Source: Auraticoccus monumenti (lineage in GTDB: Bacteria; Actinomycetota; Actinomycetes; Propionibacteriales; Propionibacteriaceae). From it: a DNA stretch of 64,000 nt. The notes beneath the pieces are model-generated. The model had not been told where the DNA came from. It saw nothing but the letters and a program-made list of their open reading frames with translations, and ran no database searches. Both the position numbers and the translations under genes were made by a program. The stretch spans positions 434,001 through 498,000 of the forward strand of contig NZ_LT629688.1 in the NCBI RefSeq assembly GCF_900101785.1, given 5' to 3'. Positions within the stretch are counted from its first letter, which is position 1. Every line of letters starts with the position of its first letter. This document shows, in pieces, positions 26,739-34,259 of the stretch.

Positions 26739-28826
26739 TCACCGGTCCAGCAGGTGGCCGTGCGCCCGCTCCCACTCAGCCACCACGTGCGGCATCAGGT
26801 GACCCTCGACCAGGCCGTCCACGCTGCGACCCAGCGGGAGCGGACGTCCCGGCGCGTCCGGCAGCAGGGGCGCCGTGGGCGGGCGCTCCTGCAGGACGGT
26901 CACCACGTCGCCCTCGGTCCGGTAGGCCCGGACGAGACCCCGGCGCGCGGAGTCCAGCAGCTGCGACGCGGTCGTCCCGCAGCGGGCGGCGACGTAGCCG
27001 GTGGTGGCGGTGCTCACCCCGGCGGCGTTGAAGGTGACGGCGGTGTCTCCCGACGCCATCGCGGCGACCGCGGCGAGGCGCCCGCCCAGGGAGTGCCCGC
27101 TCCAGATCAGGACGTCGCGCAGGGGCGTGCCGTGGAGGGCGTCGACCAGGGCCAGCACGTCGGCCACCTGCGGGGACAGCACCAGCCCGCCGGTCAGGTC
27201 CTCGACCAGGAAGTCCGCCACCAGGTCGCCGGAGAAGTCGGTGCCGGCGAAGGACAGCACCCAGGCCGGCCCGGTGAAGAGGGCGGCGCTGAAGCCCGAG
27301 CGCTCGTCGGACAGGAGGGCCGGGTCCAGACCCACCTCCTGCGGCTCGACGCGGCGCCAGCCGGCCGGCAGGTCCGGCCCGGGCCCGCCGCTGGCGGCCG
27401 CGCTCCAGTGCTGCTGGACCAGCGCGACGGCGTGGTCCAGCGCGACCGGGTCGGGGCCGGCCACGGCGGCGGTCGGGCTGCCGGGAGCGGTGGCGCCCGG
27501 TGGTCCGGGGTCGGTCTCGCCGCGGAGCAGCGCGGCGGCGCGGGACAGGGCCGGACCGGCGGCGTCGAGACGGCCCAGCTCGGCGGTCCCCGACACCACC
27601 AGCCCCTCGAGGAGGTCGGCGACCGCCTCCAGCCGCTCGGCCAGCGCGTCGGCGACCGGGAGCGGGAGGAGCGTCGCAGGCGCTGACGACGCAGTCAGCG
27701 TGGCGGGTGCGGAGCACGCGTCCGGTGCAGGCGGCCACCCCGGCGCGACTGCCGGTGCGGGCGGGACCGTCGGTGCGGGCGGGACCGTCGTTGCGGGCGG
27801 GTCCGTGGGGGTGACGGTCGGGGCGGGCGGGTCCGCGGGGGCGACCGTCGGCGCGGGCGGGTCCGCGTGGGCGACCGTCGGGGCGGGCGGGTCCGCGGTG
27901 GCCGCCGTCGGGGCCGGTGGGTCCGCGGTGGCCGCCGTCGTCGGCCTGACCGAGCTGGTACTCGTCGACCGGGCCGCCGCCGGCCCGTCCGCTGCGACCA
28001 GCCAGCCGAGGACGCGGGCCCTGGTGGCCTCCACCTCGGCGGCCACCCGGACGCAGGTCGCACCGACCTCGCGGCAGAGGGCGGCGTGGGCGCGCAGGAC
28101 CTCGGCCAGCGCGGCCCGCTCGTCCGGGGACGACCCGTCGGAGGAGTCCGCGAGCCGGTCCGCCCGCTCCTCGAGCGCGGTCGCCACCTCCTCCCAGGAG
28201 CGCTGCGCGGCGCGCACCAGCTCGGGCCGGCCGGACAGACCGGCCCAGACCTGGCGCAGCACCCCGGCGAGGTCCTCCGGCCAGGCGGTCCAGGCCGCGA
28301 CGGGGAGGTCGGCGAACCGGGCCGTGGGCACGCCGAGCCCGTCCGCGAGGGCCAGGTCGGAGACGTCCCGGGTCTCGTCCGAGCCGGACCCGTCCACCGG
28401 CTCGACCGGGGAGGGCGAGGCGTCGGGACGTCCGGCACCACCTCCCTGCGGCACCCGCCCCGACCGCTCGAGGAGGACCTCGGCGGCCGAGCGGAGGGCG
28501 GCCCCGTCCGGCGTCGCCGACCCCTCCGCGACGTCGACCTCCGCCGCGACCAGCGCGCGGTGCCCGCCGCCGACGGAGGCCAGCGCCACCGCGGCGGCGT
28601 CGGTGAGCAGCAGACCCACCGCGGACGGGTCCAGCGGCGGCGGCTCCACCCCGGCGACGCCGACCGCCAGCACCGCCGTCGGCAGGTGGAGCCCGGGCGG
28701 GGAGGGGACGGGGAGCGGGGCCGGGAGCGCCCTGCGGGGCCCGTCCGTCCCCCGCAGCCGGGCGGCCTCGGAGCGGAGCACCGCGACCGTGCCGAGCGGC
28801 GGCACCACGCTTCGCACGCTGAGCAC
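26739..28826 (-). CDS. Large alpha/beta-hydrolase-like protein with Pro-rich repeat linker
   Basis: The protein is about 695 aa. No family name is certain. The N-terminal 290 residues are Ala/Arg-rich with helical, possibly coiled-coil stretches (around 190-290), and there is no signal peptide. A tandem repeat linker of PPAPT units follows (about 295-365), then more helical sequence, and then a C-terminal lipase-like domain with VLSFAGTDFSGD, the nucleophile elbow WSGHSLGGRLAA, and FNAAGVSTATTGYV. A downstream Asp (TEGDVVTVLQE) and His (LMPH) could complete the triad. This resembles class 3 lipase / Mbeg1-like (DUF2974) proteins. GTG 28826 was chosen for its 5-nt distance from GGAGGAGG. Confidence 0.72.
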   Translation of the reverse strand: MLSVRSVVPPLGTVAVLRSEAARLRGTDGPRRALPAPLPVPSPPGLHLPTAVLAVGVAGVEPPPLDPSAVGLLLTDAAAVALASVGGGHRALVAAEVDVAEGSATPDGAALRSAAEVLLERSGRVPQGGGAGRPDASPSPVEPVDGSGSDETRDVSDLALADGLGVPTARFADLPVAAWTAWPEDLAGVLRQVWAGLSGRPELVRAAQRSWEEVATALEERADRLADSSDGSSPDERAALAEVLRAHAALCREVGATCVRVAAEVEATRARVLGWLVAADGPAAARSTSTSSVRPTTAATADPPAPTAATADPPAPTVAHADPPAPTVAPADPPAPTVTPTDPPATTVPPAPTVPPAPAVAPGWPPAPDACSAPATLTASSAPATLLPLPVADALAERLEAVADLLEGLVVSGTAELGRLDAAGPALSRAAALLRGETDPGPPGATAPGSPTAAVAGPDPVALDHAVALVQQHWSAAASGGPGPDLPAGWRRVEPQEVGLDPALLSDERSGFSAALFTGPAWVLSFAGTDFSGDLVADFLVEDLTGGLVLSPQVADVLALVDALHGTPLRDVLIWSGHSLGGRLAAVAAMASGDTAVTFNAAGVSTATTGYVAARCGTTASQLLDSARRGLVRAYRTEGDVVTVLQERPPTAPLLPDAPGRPLPLGRSVDGLVEGHLMPHVVAEWERAHGHLLDR
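27781..27950. repeat. 30-bp tandem repeats coding for a Pro-rich linker
   Basis: Units of exactly 30 bp start at 27781, 27811, 27841, 27871 and 27901, with a partial sixth. Consensus halves are GCGACCGTCGGGGCGGGCGG and GTCCGCG-GG. On the coding (minus) strand they give ADPPAPTVAP-like decapeptides. This is a coding VNTR, not a CRISPR array. Confidence 0.9.
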
Positions 28827-28906
28827 CACGACCTCCTCCGCACCGCACCGTCGCGCCGCACCCTAACGGCCCGCGCCGACGGGTCGGGGTCTGCCAGACT
28901 CCATGC

Positions 28907-30451
28907 GTGCCCGCCGTGATCCCAGCCCCCCGGTCCGTGCACGAGCTCGAGGGTGAGCTCGTGCTTCCTGCAGGTGCGACCGTGAGCGGTCCACCGGAGG
29001 CGAGGGCGGTGGTCCGCCGGCTGCTCTCCCCCGGCACCGGCCTGGCCCTGGAGGCCGCCGACCGGGGCACCCTGGACGTGGCCCTGGACGACTCCCTCGG
29101 CGAGGAGGCCTACCGGCTCGAGGTGGGCGACGACGTCCGGATCACCGCCGGCGGACTGGCGGGCGTCGGCTGGGCGGTGCAGACCCTGCGCCAGCTGCTG
29201 CCGCCGAGCACGTTGACCCCGGGCGGCACCGGCGAGGCCCTCGTCCTGCCCCGGGTGCGGATCGAGGACGAGCCCCGGTTCGGCTGGCGCGGGGTGATGA
29301 TCGACGTCTGCCGCCACTTCATGCCGCTGCGCGACCTCTACGCCTTCGTCGACCTGCTGGCCCTGCACAAGTACAACGTGCTGCACCTGCACCTGACCGA
29401 GGACCAGGGCTGGCGCTTCGAGAGCCTGCTCCATCCGCGACTGCACACCGTCGGGAGCACCCGGCCGCAGAGCCAGATCGGCCCCGGGGGCCCGCTCGAC
29501 GGCACCCCGCACGGCGGCTGGTACACCCAGGACCAGCTCCGCAGCCTGGTCGCCTACGCCGCCGAGCGCGGCATCACGATCGTCCCCGAGATCGAGTTCC
29601 CCGGGCACGTCACCGCCGCCCTCAAGGCCTACCCCGAGCTCGCCGTCCCCGGCCACCGGGTGGACGAGGTGGGCATCGCGCCGGGCATCTACGACAACGT
29701 GATCAGCACCGACGACGCCTCCATGGCCGTCGTCCTGGACGTGTTCACCGAGCTGCTCGACGTCTTCCCCTCGACCTTCATCCACGTCGGCGGGGACGAG
29801 GCGCCGCGGGTGCAGTGGCTGGGCAGCGAGGAGAGCACGGCGCTGGCCGAGCACCGCGGGCTCCCCGACGCCGGGCACCTGCAGCGCTGGTTCACCGAGC
29901 AGCTGCGGGACTGGCTGGCCGAGCGCGGACGCCGTCTGATCGGCTGGGACGAGATCTGCGACGAGGGTCCGCTGCCCGGCGCGGCGGCGATGGCCTGGCG
30001 GGGACCGGAGAAGGGCGTGGAGGCCGCCCGAGCCGGTCTGGACGTGGTGATGGCCCCCATCACCGCCACCTACTTCGACTACTACCCCTCCGAGCTGGCC
30101 GAGGAGCCCTACTCGATCGGCGGGCTGATCACGACCGAGACCGCCTACGGCTTCGAGCCGCTGGAGGGTCTGGACGAAGCCAGCGCGGCCCGGGTGCTGG
30201 GGACCCAGTGCCAGGTGTGGACCGAGTACATGCCCGACCTGTCGCGGGTGGAGTACATGCTGTGGCCGCGGGCCTGCGCCCACGCCGAGGTGGCTTGGTC
30301 GGACCCGGCTGGACGCTCCTTCGCCGAGTTCAGCGAGCGGCTGGCCCAGCACACGGCCCGGCTGGACGCCCTGGGCGTCAACCACCGTCCAGAGTCCGGT
30401 CCGCTGCCGCACCAGCAGGGTGGCACCGGGGTGTTCCGCCGGATCAACTGA
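28907..30451 (+). CDS. Beta-N-acetylhexosaminidase, GH20
   Basis: The 514-aa enzyme has an N-terminal GH20b domain (to about residue 120) and a catalytic barrel starting FGWRGVMIDVCRHFMPL. The substrate-assisted pair is HVGGDEAP (Asp-Glu). Substrate Trp and Tyr positions include LTEDQGWRFES and TQCQVWTEY. No signal peptide is seen, so it probably acts in the cytoplasm on imported GlcNAc oligosaccharides or muropeptides. GTG 28907 is the start. The 4-bp-spaced mug gene follows in the same direction. Confidence 0.93.
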   Translation: MPAVIPAPRSVHELEGELVLPAGATVSGPPEARAVVRRLLSPGTGLALEAADRGTLDVALDDSLGEEAYRLEVGDDVRITAGGLAGVGWAVQTLRQLLPPSTLTPGGTGEALVLPRVRIEDEPRFGWRGVMIDVCRHFMPLRDLYAFVDLLALHKYNVLHLHLTEDQGWRFESLLHPRLHTVGSTRPQSQIGPGGPLDGTPHGGWYTQDQLRSLVAYAAERGITIVPEIEFPGHVTAALKAYPELAVPGHRVDEVGIAPGIYDNVISTDDASMAVVLDVFTELLDVFPSTFIHVGGDEAPRVQWLGSEESTALAEHRGLPDAGHLQRWFTEQLRDWLAERGRRLIGWDEICDEGPLPGAAAMAWRGPEKGVEAARAGLDVVMAPITATYFDYYPSELAEEPYSIGGLITTETAYGFEPLEGLDEASAARVLGTQCQVWTEYMPDLSRVEYMLWPRACAHAEVAWSDPAGRSFAEFSERLAQHTARLDALGVNHRPESGPLPHQQGGTGVFRRIN

Positions 30452-30456
30452 CGCCG

Positions 30457-31041
30457 ATGGGCTTCACCCGAGCCGAGCTGGAGTCCTTCCGCGACGCCGT
30501 CGTGCCCGACCTGGTGGGGCCGGGTCTGCGGCTGCTGTTCGTGGGGATCAACCCCGGGCTGTGGACCGCCGCCACCCGGACCCACTTCGCCCACCCCGGC
30601 AACCGGTTCTGGCCGGCGCTGCGCCGGGCCGGGGTGGTCGACGTCGACGTGGACCGCTCGACCGGCTTCACCGAGGACGACCGAGCGGCCGTGCTGGCCC
30701 GGGGCATCGGCATCACCAACCTGGCCCCACGGGCCACCGCACGCGCCGACGAGCTGACCCGCGAGGAGCTGCGGGAGGGGTTCGCCCGGCTGGAGGCCAC
30801 CGTGACCGAGCACCGGCCGGGGGTGGTGGCGGTGGCCGGCATCACCGCCTGGCGGACCGCCACCGGACGTCCGCGCGACCGCCTCGGCCGCCAGGACCAG
30901 GAGCTGGCCGGAGCCGCCCTCTGGCTGGTGCCGAACCCCAGCGGGCTGAACGCCCACGAGACCCTGGACTCCCTGGCCCGCGCCTACGCCGCCCCCGCCG
31001 TGGAGGCGGGTCTGCTCCCCTTCCCCACGACCGACGCCTGA
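30457..31041 (+). CDS. mug: G:T/U mismatch-specific DNA glycosylase (Mug/TDG family)
   Basis: The 194-aa repair enzyme removes uracil or thymine mispaired with G. The catalytic motif LLFVGINPGLWTA has the essential Asn, followed by HFAHPGNRFWPALRRAG and the lesion-recognition loop VPNPSGLNAH. ATG 30457 lies 5 nt beyond the GH20 stop, so translation may be coupled. Length and motifs match the family. Confidence 0.93.
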   Translation: MGFTRAELESFRDAVVPDLVGPGLRLLFVGINPGLWTAATRTHFAHPGNRFWPALRRAGVVDVDVDRSTGFTEDDRAAVLARGIGITNLAPRATARADELTREELREGFARLEATVTEHRPGVVAVAGITAWRTATGRPRDRLGRQDQELAGAALWLVPNPSGLNAHETLDSLARAYAAPAVEAGLLPFPTTDA

Positions 31042-31132
31042 CCCCCCGCCCCGCCTGACCCGTCCGTCCCGTCCCCGCGAGGCCCTGCCTGCGAGGGCCT
31101 GCCTGCGCGGCCCTGCCCCGAGTCCGTGCCCG

Positions 31133-31211
31133 GCGAGATCCCACGTTGCCCCGTCTAGGCACACCTAGCCCCGTCTATAGGCGGGGGGACGTGGGTGCAG
31201 ACGGGGCAACG
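31133..31211. repeat. 79-bp structured repeat, copy A
   Basis: This copy matches copy B (31407-31485) at 72 of 79 positions. The ends CGTTGCCCCGTCT (31144-31156) and AGACGGGGCAACG (31199-31211) are perfect 13-bp inverted repeats. Between them sit CTAGG-CACA-CCTAG (31155-31168) and CCCCGTCTA/TAGGCGGGG (31169-31186, one mismatch). The fold would be a three-way junction. It is followed by about 20-bp tandem GGGGCAACG units to 31249. Confidence 0.85.
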
Positions 31212-31406
31212 CGGACGTGATGGGGCAACGTCGGTCGTGACGGGGCGAAGGGCCCGCGTAGAGACGGCCCTGCTCTCCCTCGGACGGCGGCGGCGCTCCA
31301 CCCTGGCCCGCCTCACCCACGGCCCGCGGCCAGATCGGCACGCCGCGCCCGCCTCGCCCCTGACCCGTCCCGGCCAGCCCAAACACGCCCCGGGCGACCC
31401 CTCCCC

Positions 31407-31485
31407 GCGAAATCCCACTTAGCCCCCTCTAGGCACACCTAGCCCCGTCTATAGACGGGGGTACGTGGGCGCAGACGGGGCAACG
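31407..31485. repeat. 79-bp structured repeat, copy B
   Basis: This is a direct-orientation copy of 31133-31211. The outer left arm has decayed (CTTAGCCCCCTCT), but the inner hairpin CCCCGTCTATAGACGGGG (31443-31460) is a perfect 18-bp palindrome, and CTAGG-CACA-CCTAG is kept. Keeping or restoring pairing in the inner hairpin while the outer arm changes hints at selection on that hairpin. Confidence 0.85.
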
Positions 31486-31567
31486 TCGGTCGCGTCGTGG
31501 TGGCGCGCCGGGGGGATTCGCGCTGAACTCTCCGTATCGGTTGCCGGTGGACGGACCTTTCGTGGCG

Positions 31568-31582
31568 TACAATATGAATTGT
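31568..31582 (+). promoter_or_regulatory. Possible -10 element with overlapping palindrome
   Basis: TACAAT (31568-31573) is a near-perfect -10 hexamer. It overlaps ACAAT-ATGA-ATTGT (31569-31582), an inverted repeat with 5-bp arms. No good -35 at 16-18 bp is visible. It lies about 100 bp before the GNAT gene in an unusually AT-rich stretch. Confidence 0.4.
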
Positions 31583-31680
31583 CGTCGAAGCCGGTATCAC
31601 AAGAACTTCTTTCCGCTCAATGGTCACTTTGTCGCTCGAAACCGTTGATTCTCTTGGCGAGGGGGTGACACCCTCACGGC

Positions 31681-32610
31681 ATGCCCCTTCCTGAGCCCTC
31701 CTCGTCGACGCCTGCCACCACCGTCCGTCCGGCCCGTGACGGTGAGCATCTGCCACCGGACGTGCCCCCGCTGCGACCCAGCAGCGACGACCCCTGGCGT
31801 CGCAGCCTCGTCGCCGAGCGCGACGGGGTCGCCGTGGGAACCGCCACCATCGCCCTGGCCGCCGTGACCGACACCTACTTCTGCGAGGTCCACGTCACCG
31901 AGCCCCTCCGTCGGCAGGGGATCGGGACCGAGCTGTACCGGGCGGCCTGCACGGCGGCGGCCCGCCCGCTGCCGGTGATCGGCCGCGCGATGGGGTCCCA
32001 GCCGCTGAGGCGGCAGTTCGCCGAGTCGATCGGGTGCGAGGTGGCGGTGCACTGCCCCGAGCCCTGGGCCGACCCGACGACTGAGCCGTGGCGGCGGTGG
32101 ATCGACGAGCACCCCGTTCCGGCGGGCTACCGGGTGGCGCCGGTGCGCGAGCACGATCCGGCGGCGGTCGAGGCCGCCTGGAGCAGCTACTTCACCTGGT
32201 CCCACACACCGTTCGGGGACGTCCGCACCGAGCGGCTGCCCCAGGCGTGGCTCCGCTACAGCGCCGGGCTCGACCGCGACCTGTCCATGGTGGCGAGCGA
32301 CGCCCACGGTCAGCCGGTCGCCCTCAGCCTGGTGTCCCCCGACGTCTGGGACGGTCGGACGCTGGTGGTCAGCGAGACGGTGCAACGCGACCAGCCCGCC
32401 GGCACGACGCTGCTGCAGGCGGTCGTCGCCGCGTCGCTGCGGGTCCTGGGCCAGCGCGGCACCCGGCTGGTCGAGCTCGAGGGCCACAGCACGGACACCC
32501 ACTCCCCCGAGCTGGTGGCCAGCCTGCCCCCGCACGAGGCCGACCCGATGGACCTGCTGCGGCTCCGACGCCTCCCCGGCACGCCCGCGGCTGTCGGAGC
32601 GGGTCGTTAG
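31681..32610 (+). CDS. GNAT family N-acetyltransferase
   Basis: The 309-aa protein has an N-terminal GNAT domain with the acetyl-CoA-binding motif LRRQGIGTELYRAA (about residues 78-92), and a second, weaker GNAT-like half (about 150-300: VREHDPAAVEAAW, LVVSETVQRDQPAGTTLLQA, LVELEGHSTDTHSPEL). Tandem-GNAT layout is common in actinobacteria, for example mycothiol synthase, but the key features of MshD are not clear here. The acceptor is unknown. An imperfect hairpin (31659-31675) lies just before the ATG. Confidence 0.82.
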   Translation: MPLPEPSSSTPATTVRPARDGEHLPPDVPPLRPSSDDPWRRSLVAERDGVAVGTATIALAAVTDTYFCEVHVTEPLRRQGIGTELYRAACTAAARPLPVIGRAMGSQPLRRQFAESIGCEVAVHCPEPWADPTTEPWRRWIDEHPVPAGYRVAPVREHDPAAVEAAWSSYFTWSHTPFGDVRTERLPQAWLRYSAGLDRDLSMVASDAHGQPVALSLVSPDVWDGRTLVVSETVQRDQPAGTTLLQAVVAASLRVLGQRGTRLVELEGHSTDTHSPELVASLPPHEADPMDLLRLRRLPGTPAAVGAGR

Positions 32611-32620
32611 GGTCAGCAGC

Positions 32621-33415
32621 ATGCAGACACCACCGATGGGGGCCCACGTCGACCAGACCGACCCGATCGCCGAGGCGCGCGCCCGCGGCGCCCAGCTGTC
32701 GCAGTTCTTCCTGGGCGACCCGCAGGGGTGGAAGGGGCCGGTGGTGGCCTACGCAGGCGGCGCCGCGGCGCTGAGGGCCGACGCCGAGGCGGCCGGGGTG
32801 GCGCTCTACGTGCACGCCCCGTACGTGCTCAACGTGGCCACCACCAACAACCGGATCCGCATCCCCAGCCGGAAGCTGCTGCAGCAGACGGTCACCGCGG
32901 CGGCCGAGATCGGGGCGGCCGGGGTCGTCGTGCACGGCGGCCACGTCGGCAAGGACGACGACCCGGCCAAGGGCTTCGACAACTGGCGCAAGGCGGTCGA
33001 CCAGCTGGACGCGCCGGTGCCGATCCTGATCGAGAACACCGCCGGCGGCACCAACGCGATGGCCCGCCACCTCGACCGGATCGCCCAGCTGTGGGAGGCC
33101 GTCACGGCCGCCGAGGGTGGGGACCGGGTCGGCTTCTGCCTCGACACCTGCCACTTCCACGCCGGGGGCGAGGAGATGTCGGGTCTGGTCGACCGGGTGC
33201 GCGCCATCACCGGCCGGATCGACCTGGTGCACGCCAACGACTCCCGTGACGCCTTCGACTCCGGCGCGGACCGCCACACCACCTGGGGCCAGGGTCAGGT
33301 CGACCCCGAGGGCGCGCTGCAGGTCGTCCGCGAGGCCGGGGCGCCGATCGTGGTGGAGACGCCTGGCGAGGGGCACCTGGACGACCTGGCCTGGCTGCGG
33401 ACGGCGTTCGCCTGA
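32621..33415 (+). CDS. nfo: Endonuclease IV-type AP endonuclease (deoxyribonuclease IV)
   Basis: The 264-aa TIM-barrel enzyme cuts abasic sites in DNA. Zinc ligands can be placed in YVHAPYVLNV (His), VVVHGGHVGKDD (His), ILIENTAGG (Glu), GFCLDTCHFHAGG (Asp, His), DLVHANDSRD (His, Asp) and IVVETPGEG (Glu). It is slightly shorter than E. coli Nfo (about 285 aa). ATG 32621 is used; ATG 32636 is also possible. It follows the GNAT gene by 10 bp and is probably co-transcribed. Confidence 0.92.
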   Translation: MQTPPMGAHVDQTDPIAEARARGAQLSQFFLGDPQGWKGPVVAYAGGAAALRADAEAAGVALYVHAPYVLNVATTNNRIRIPSRKLLQQTVTAAAEIGAAGVVVHGGHVGKDDDPAKGFDNWRKAVDQLDAPVPILIENTAGGTNAMARHLDRIAQLWEAVTAAEGGDRVGFCLDTCHFHAGGEEMSGLVDRVRAITGRIDLVHANDSRDAFDSGADRHTTWGQGQVDPEGALQVVREAGAPIVVETPGEGHLDDLAWLRTAFA

Positions 33416-33437
33416 GCCGACGACCGACGACCGACAG

Positions 33438-33473
33438 CAAGTACTTTCCAACCAAGAAAATACTTGCTAGTTT
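33438..33473 (+). promoter_or_regulatory. Operator and leaderless promoter of the membrane protein/HTH pair
   Basis: CAAGTACTTT (33438-33447) and AAAATACTTG (33457-33466) are inverted arms with one mismatch. TTTCCA (33445-33450), 17 nt and TAGTTT (33468-33473) form a promoter. The expected start of transcription falls on the ATG at 33480, and no ribosome site precedes it. The operator overlaps the -35 and spacer, which suits repression by the HTH protein of the operon. Confidence 0.6.
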
Positions 33474-33479
33474 TCACTC

Positions 33480-33935
33480 ATGTCCTCCGCGCCGCACGAA
33501 TCCACCGCTCTCCTCGACCAGGCCGACCGGATGGGCCGCGCCGCCCTCCGGGCCAGCCGGACCTACGCCACCTACCTCGTCCTGTTCGGCCTCGTCTGCC
33601 TGGGCACGCTGACCCTCTTCGCCACCGCCCCGCTGCGGGTGGCGCTGCTGGTCGGCATGCCGGTGTTCGCCGTCGCGGTGACCCTGCTCAGCGTCTGGCA
33701 GGGCCGCCAGCCGGCCCGCCCGCGCCACATGACGGCGGTGCACCTGACCACGATCGGCGTCTTCGCGGCGCTCTGGGCCGGCAGCATGGTGCTGGGTACC
33801 CGGTCCGGACCAAGCTGGTTCCTGGTCGGTGGCGGTGCCATCGTCGTGGTCACGTTGCTCGCGGCCGTGGTGGTCACCAAGCTGGCCCGGCGGTCCGTCG
33901 CCGGCGGCACCGACGCCCGCCCGGTCGCCCCGTGA
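33480..33935 (+). CDS. Four-span membrane protein of unknown function
   Basis: The 151-aa protein has four predicted spans (about residues 30-50, 54-72, 84-104 and 112-132) and short hydrophilic ends. I do not recognise the family. It ends in a GTGA overlap with the downstream HTH gene, so the two are co-translated. Such membrane-protein/HTH pairs are common in actinobacteria; the HTH protein usually represses its own operon. Confidence 0.75.
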   Translation: MSSAPHESTALLDQADRMGRAALRASRTYATYLVLFGLVCLGTLTLFATAPLRVALLVGMPVFAVAVTLLSVWQGRQPARPRHMTAVHLTTIGVFAALWAGSMVLGTRSGPSWFLVGGGAIVVVTLLAAVVVTKLARRSVAGGTDARPVAP

Positions 33936-34234
33936 CCACGTCCGAGCACCCCAGGCACCGGCTCGACGAGGTGGTGCACGCGCCCGTGCGCTTCTCGATC
34001 CTGGCCTTCCTGGCCGGGGTGGACCGGGCCAAGTTCGCCCTGGTCCGCGACACCGTCGAGGTGTCGGACTCCACCCTGTCCAAGCAGGCCACGATCCTGG
34101 AGTCCGCCGGCTACCTCGAGATCCTGAAGGGCCACGTGGGGAAGCGTCCCCGCACCTGGTTCCGGCTCACCCCCGAGGGCCGGACGGCCTTCGCCGCCCA
34201 CGTCGCGGCTCTGCGGGAGCTCGCCGGGGGTTGA
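33932..34234 (+). CDS. Winged-helix transcriptional regulator (MarR_2/HTH_27-like)
   Basis: The 100-aa protein is a single winged helix: HAPVRFSILAFLAGVDRAKF (helix 1), VSDSTLSKQATILESAGYL (recognition helix) and GKRPRTWFRLTPEGRTAF (wing). This is the short family found beside membrane proteins in many Gram-positives. GTG 33932 overlaps the upstream stop (GTGA). The CAAGTA/TACTTG palindrome at 33438-33466 is its likely operator. Confidence 0.88.
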   Translation: MTTSEHPRHRLDEVVHAPVRFSILAFLAGVDRAKFALVRDTVEVSDSTLSKQATILESAGYLEILKGHVGKRPRTWFRLTPEGRTAFAAHVAALRELAGG

Positions 34235-34259
34235 GCGGTGCGGGGACCCTCCCCGCCGG

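Larger units (their letters stand above)
31042..31680. other. 639-bp intergenic region with structured repeats and an AT-rich end
   Basis: No convincing gene lies here. The left part is GC-rich with low-complexity CCTGCCTGCG runs, then two 79-bp repeats (listed separately) separated by about 195 bp. The right part (31500-31680) is much AT-richer than the rest of the window and holds a TACAAT hexamer and palindromes. Short reading frames ending in PRLHPRPPAYRRG and PRLRPRTPVYRRG only reflect the DNA repeat. Confidence 0.75.

Noticed and set aside
27781-27950. CRISPR-like array of 30-bp units
   Set aside because: The units are directly abutting with no spacers, keep the reading frame and code for a Pro-rich linker.
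27695-30412. Very long open frames antisense to the GH20 and hydrolase genes, and similar ones throughout
   Set aside because: GC-rich DNA leaves non-coding frames open for long stretches. These show Arg/Gly/Ala/Pro-only composition, no domains, and lie opposite genes with clear family motifs.
31574-31648. 24-codon leader peptide in the AT-rich island
   Set aside because: It has no ribosome site or codon run that would suggest attenuation. Its overlap with the ACAAT palindrome argues for control DNA.
31155-31756. Short minus-strand genes ending PPAYRRG and TPVYRRG
   Set aside because: Their similar ends come from the 79-bp DNA repeat. No ribosome sites or homology are seen.
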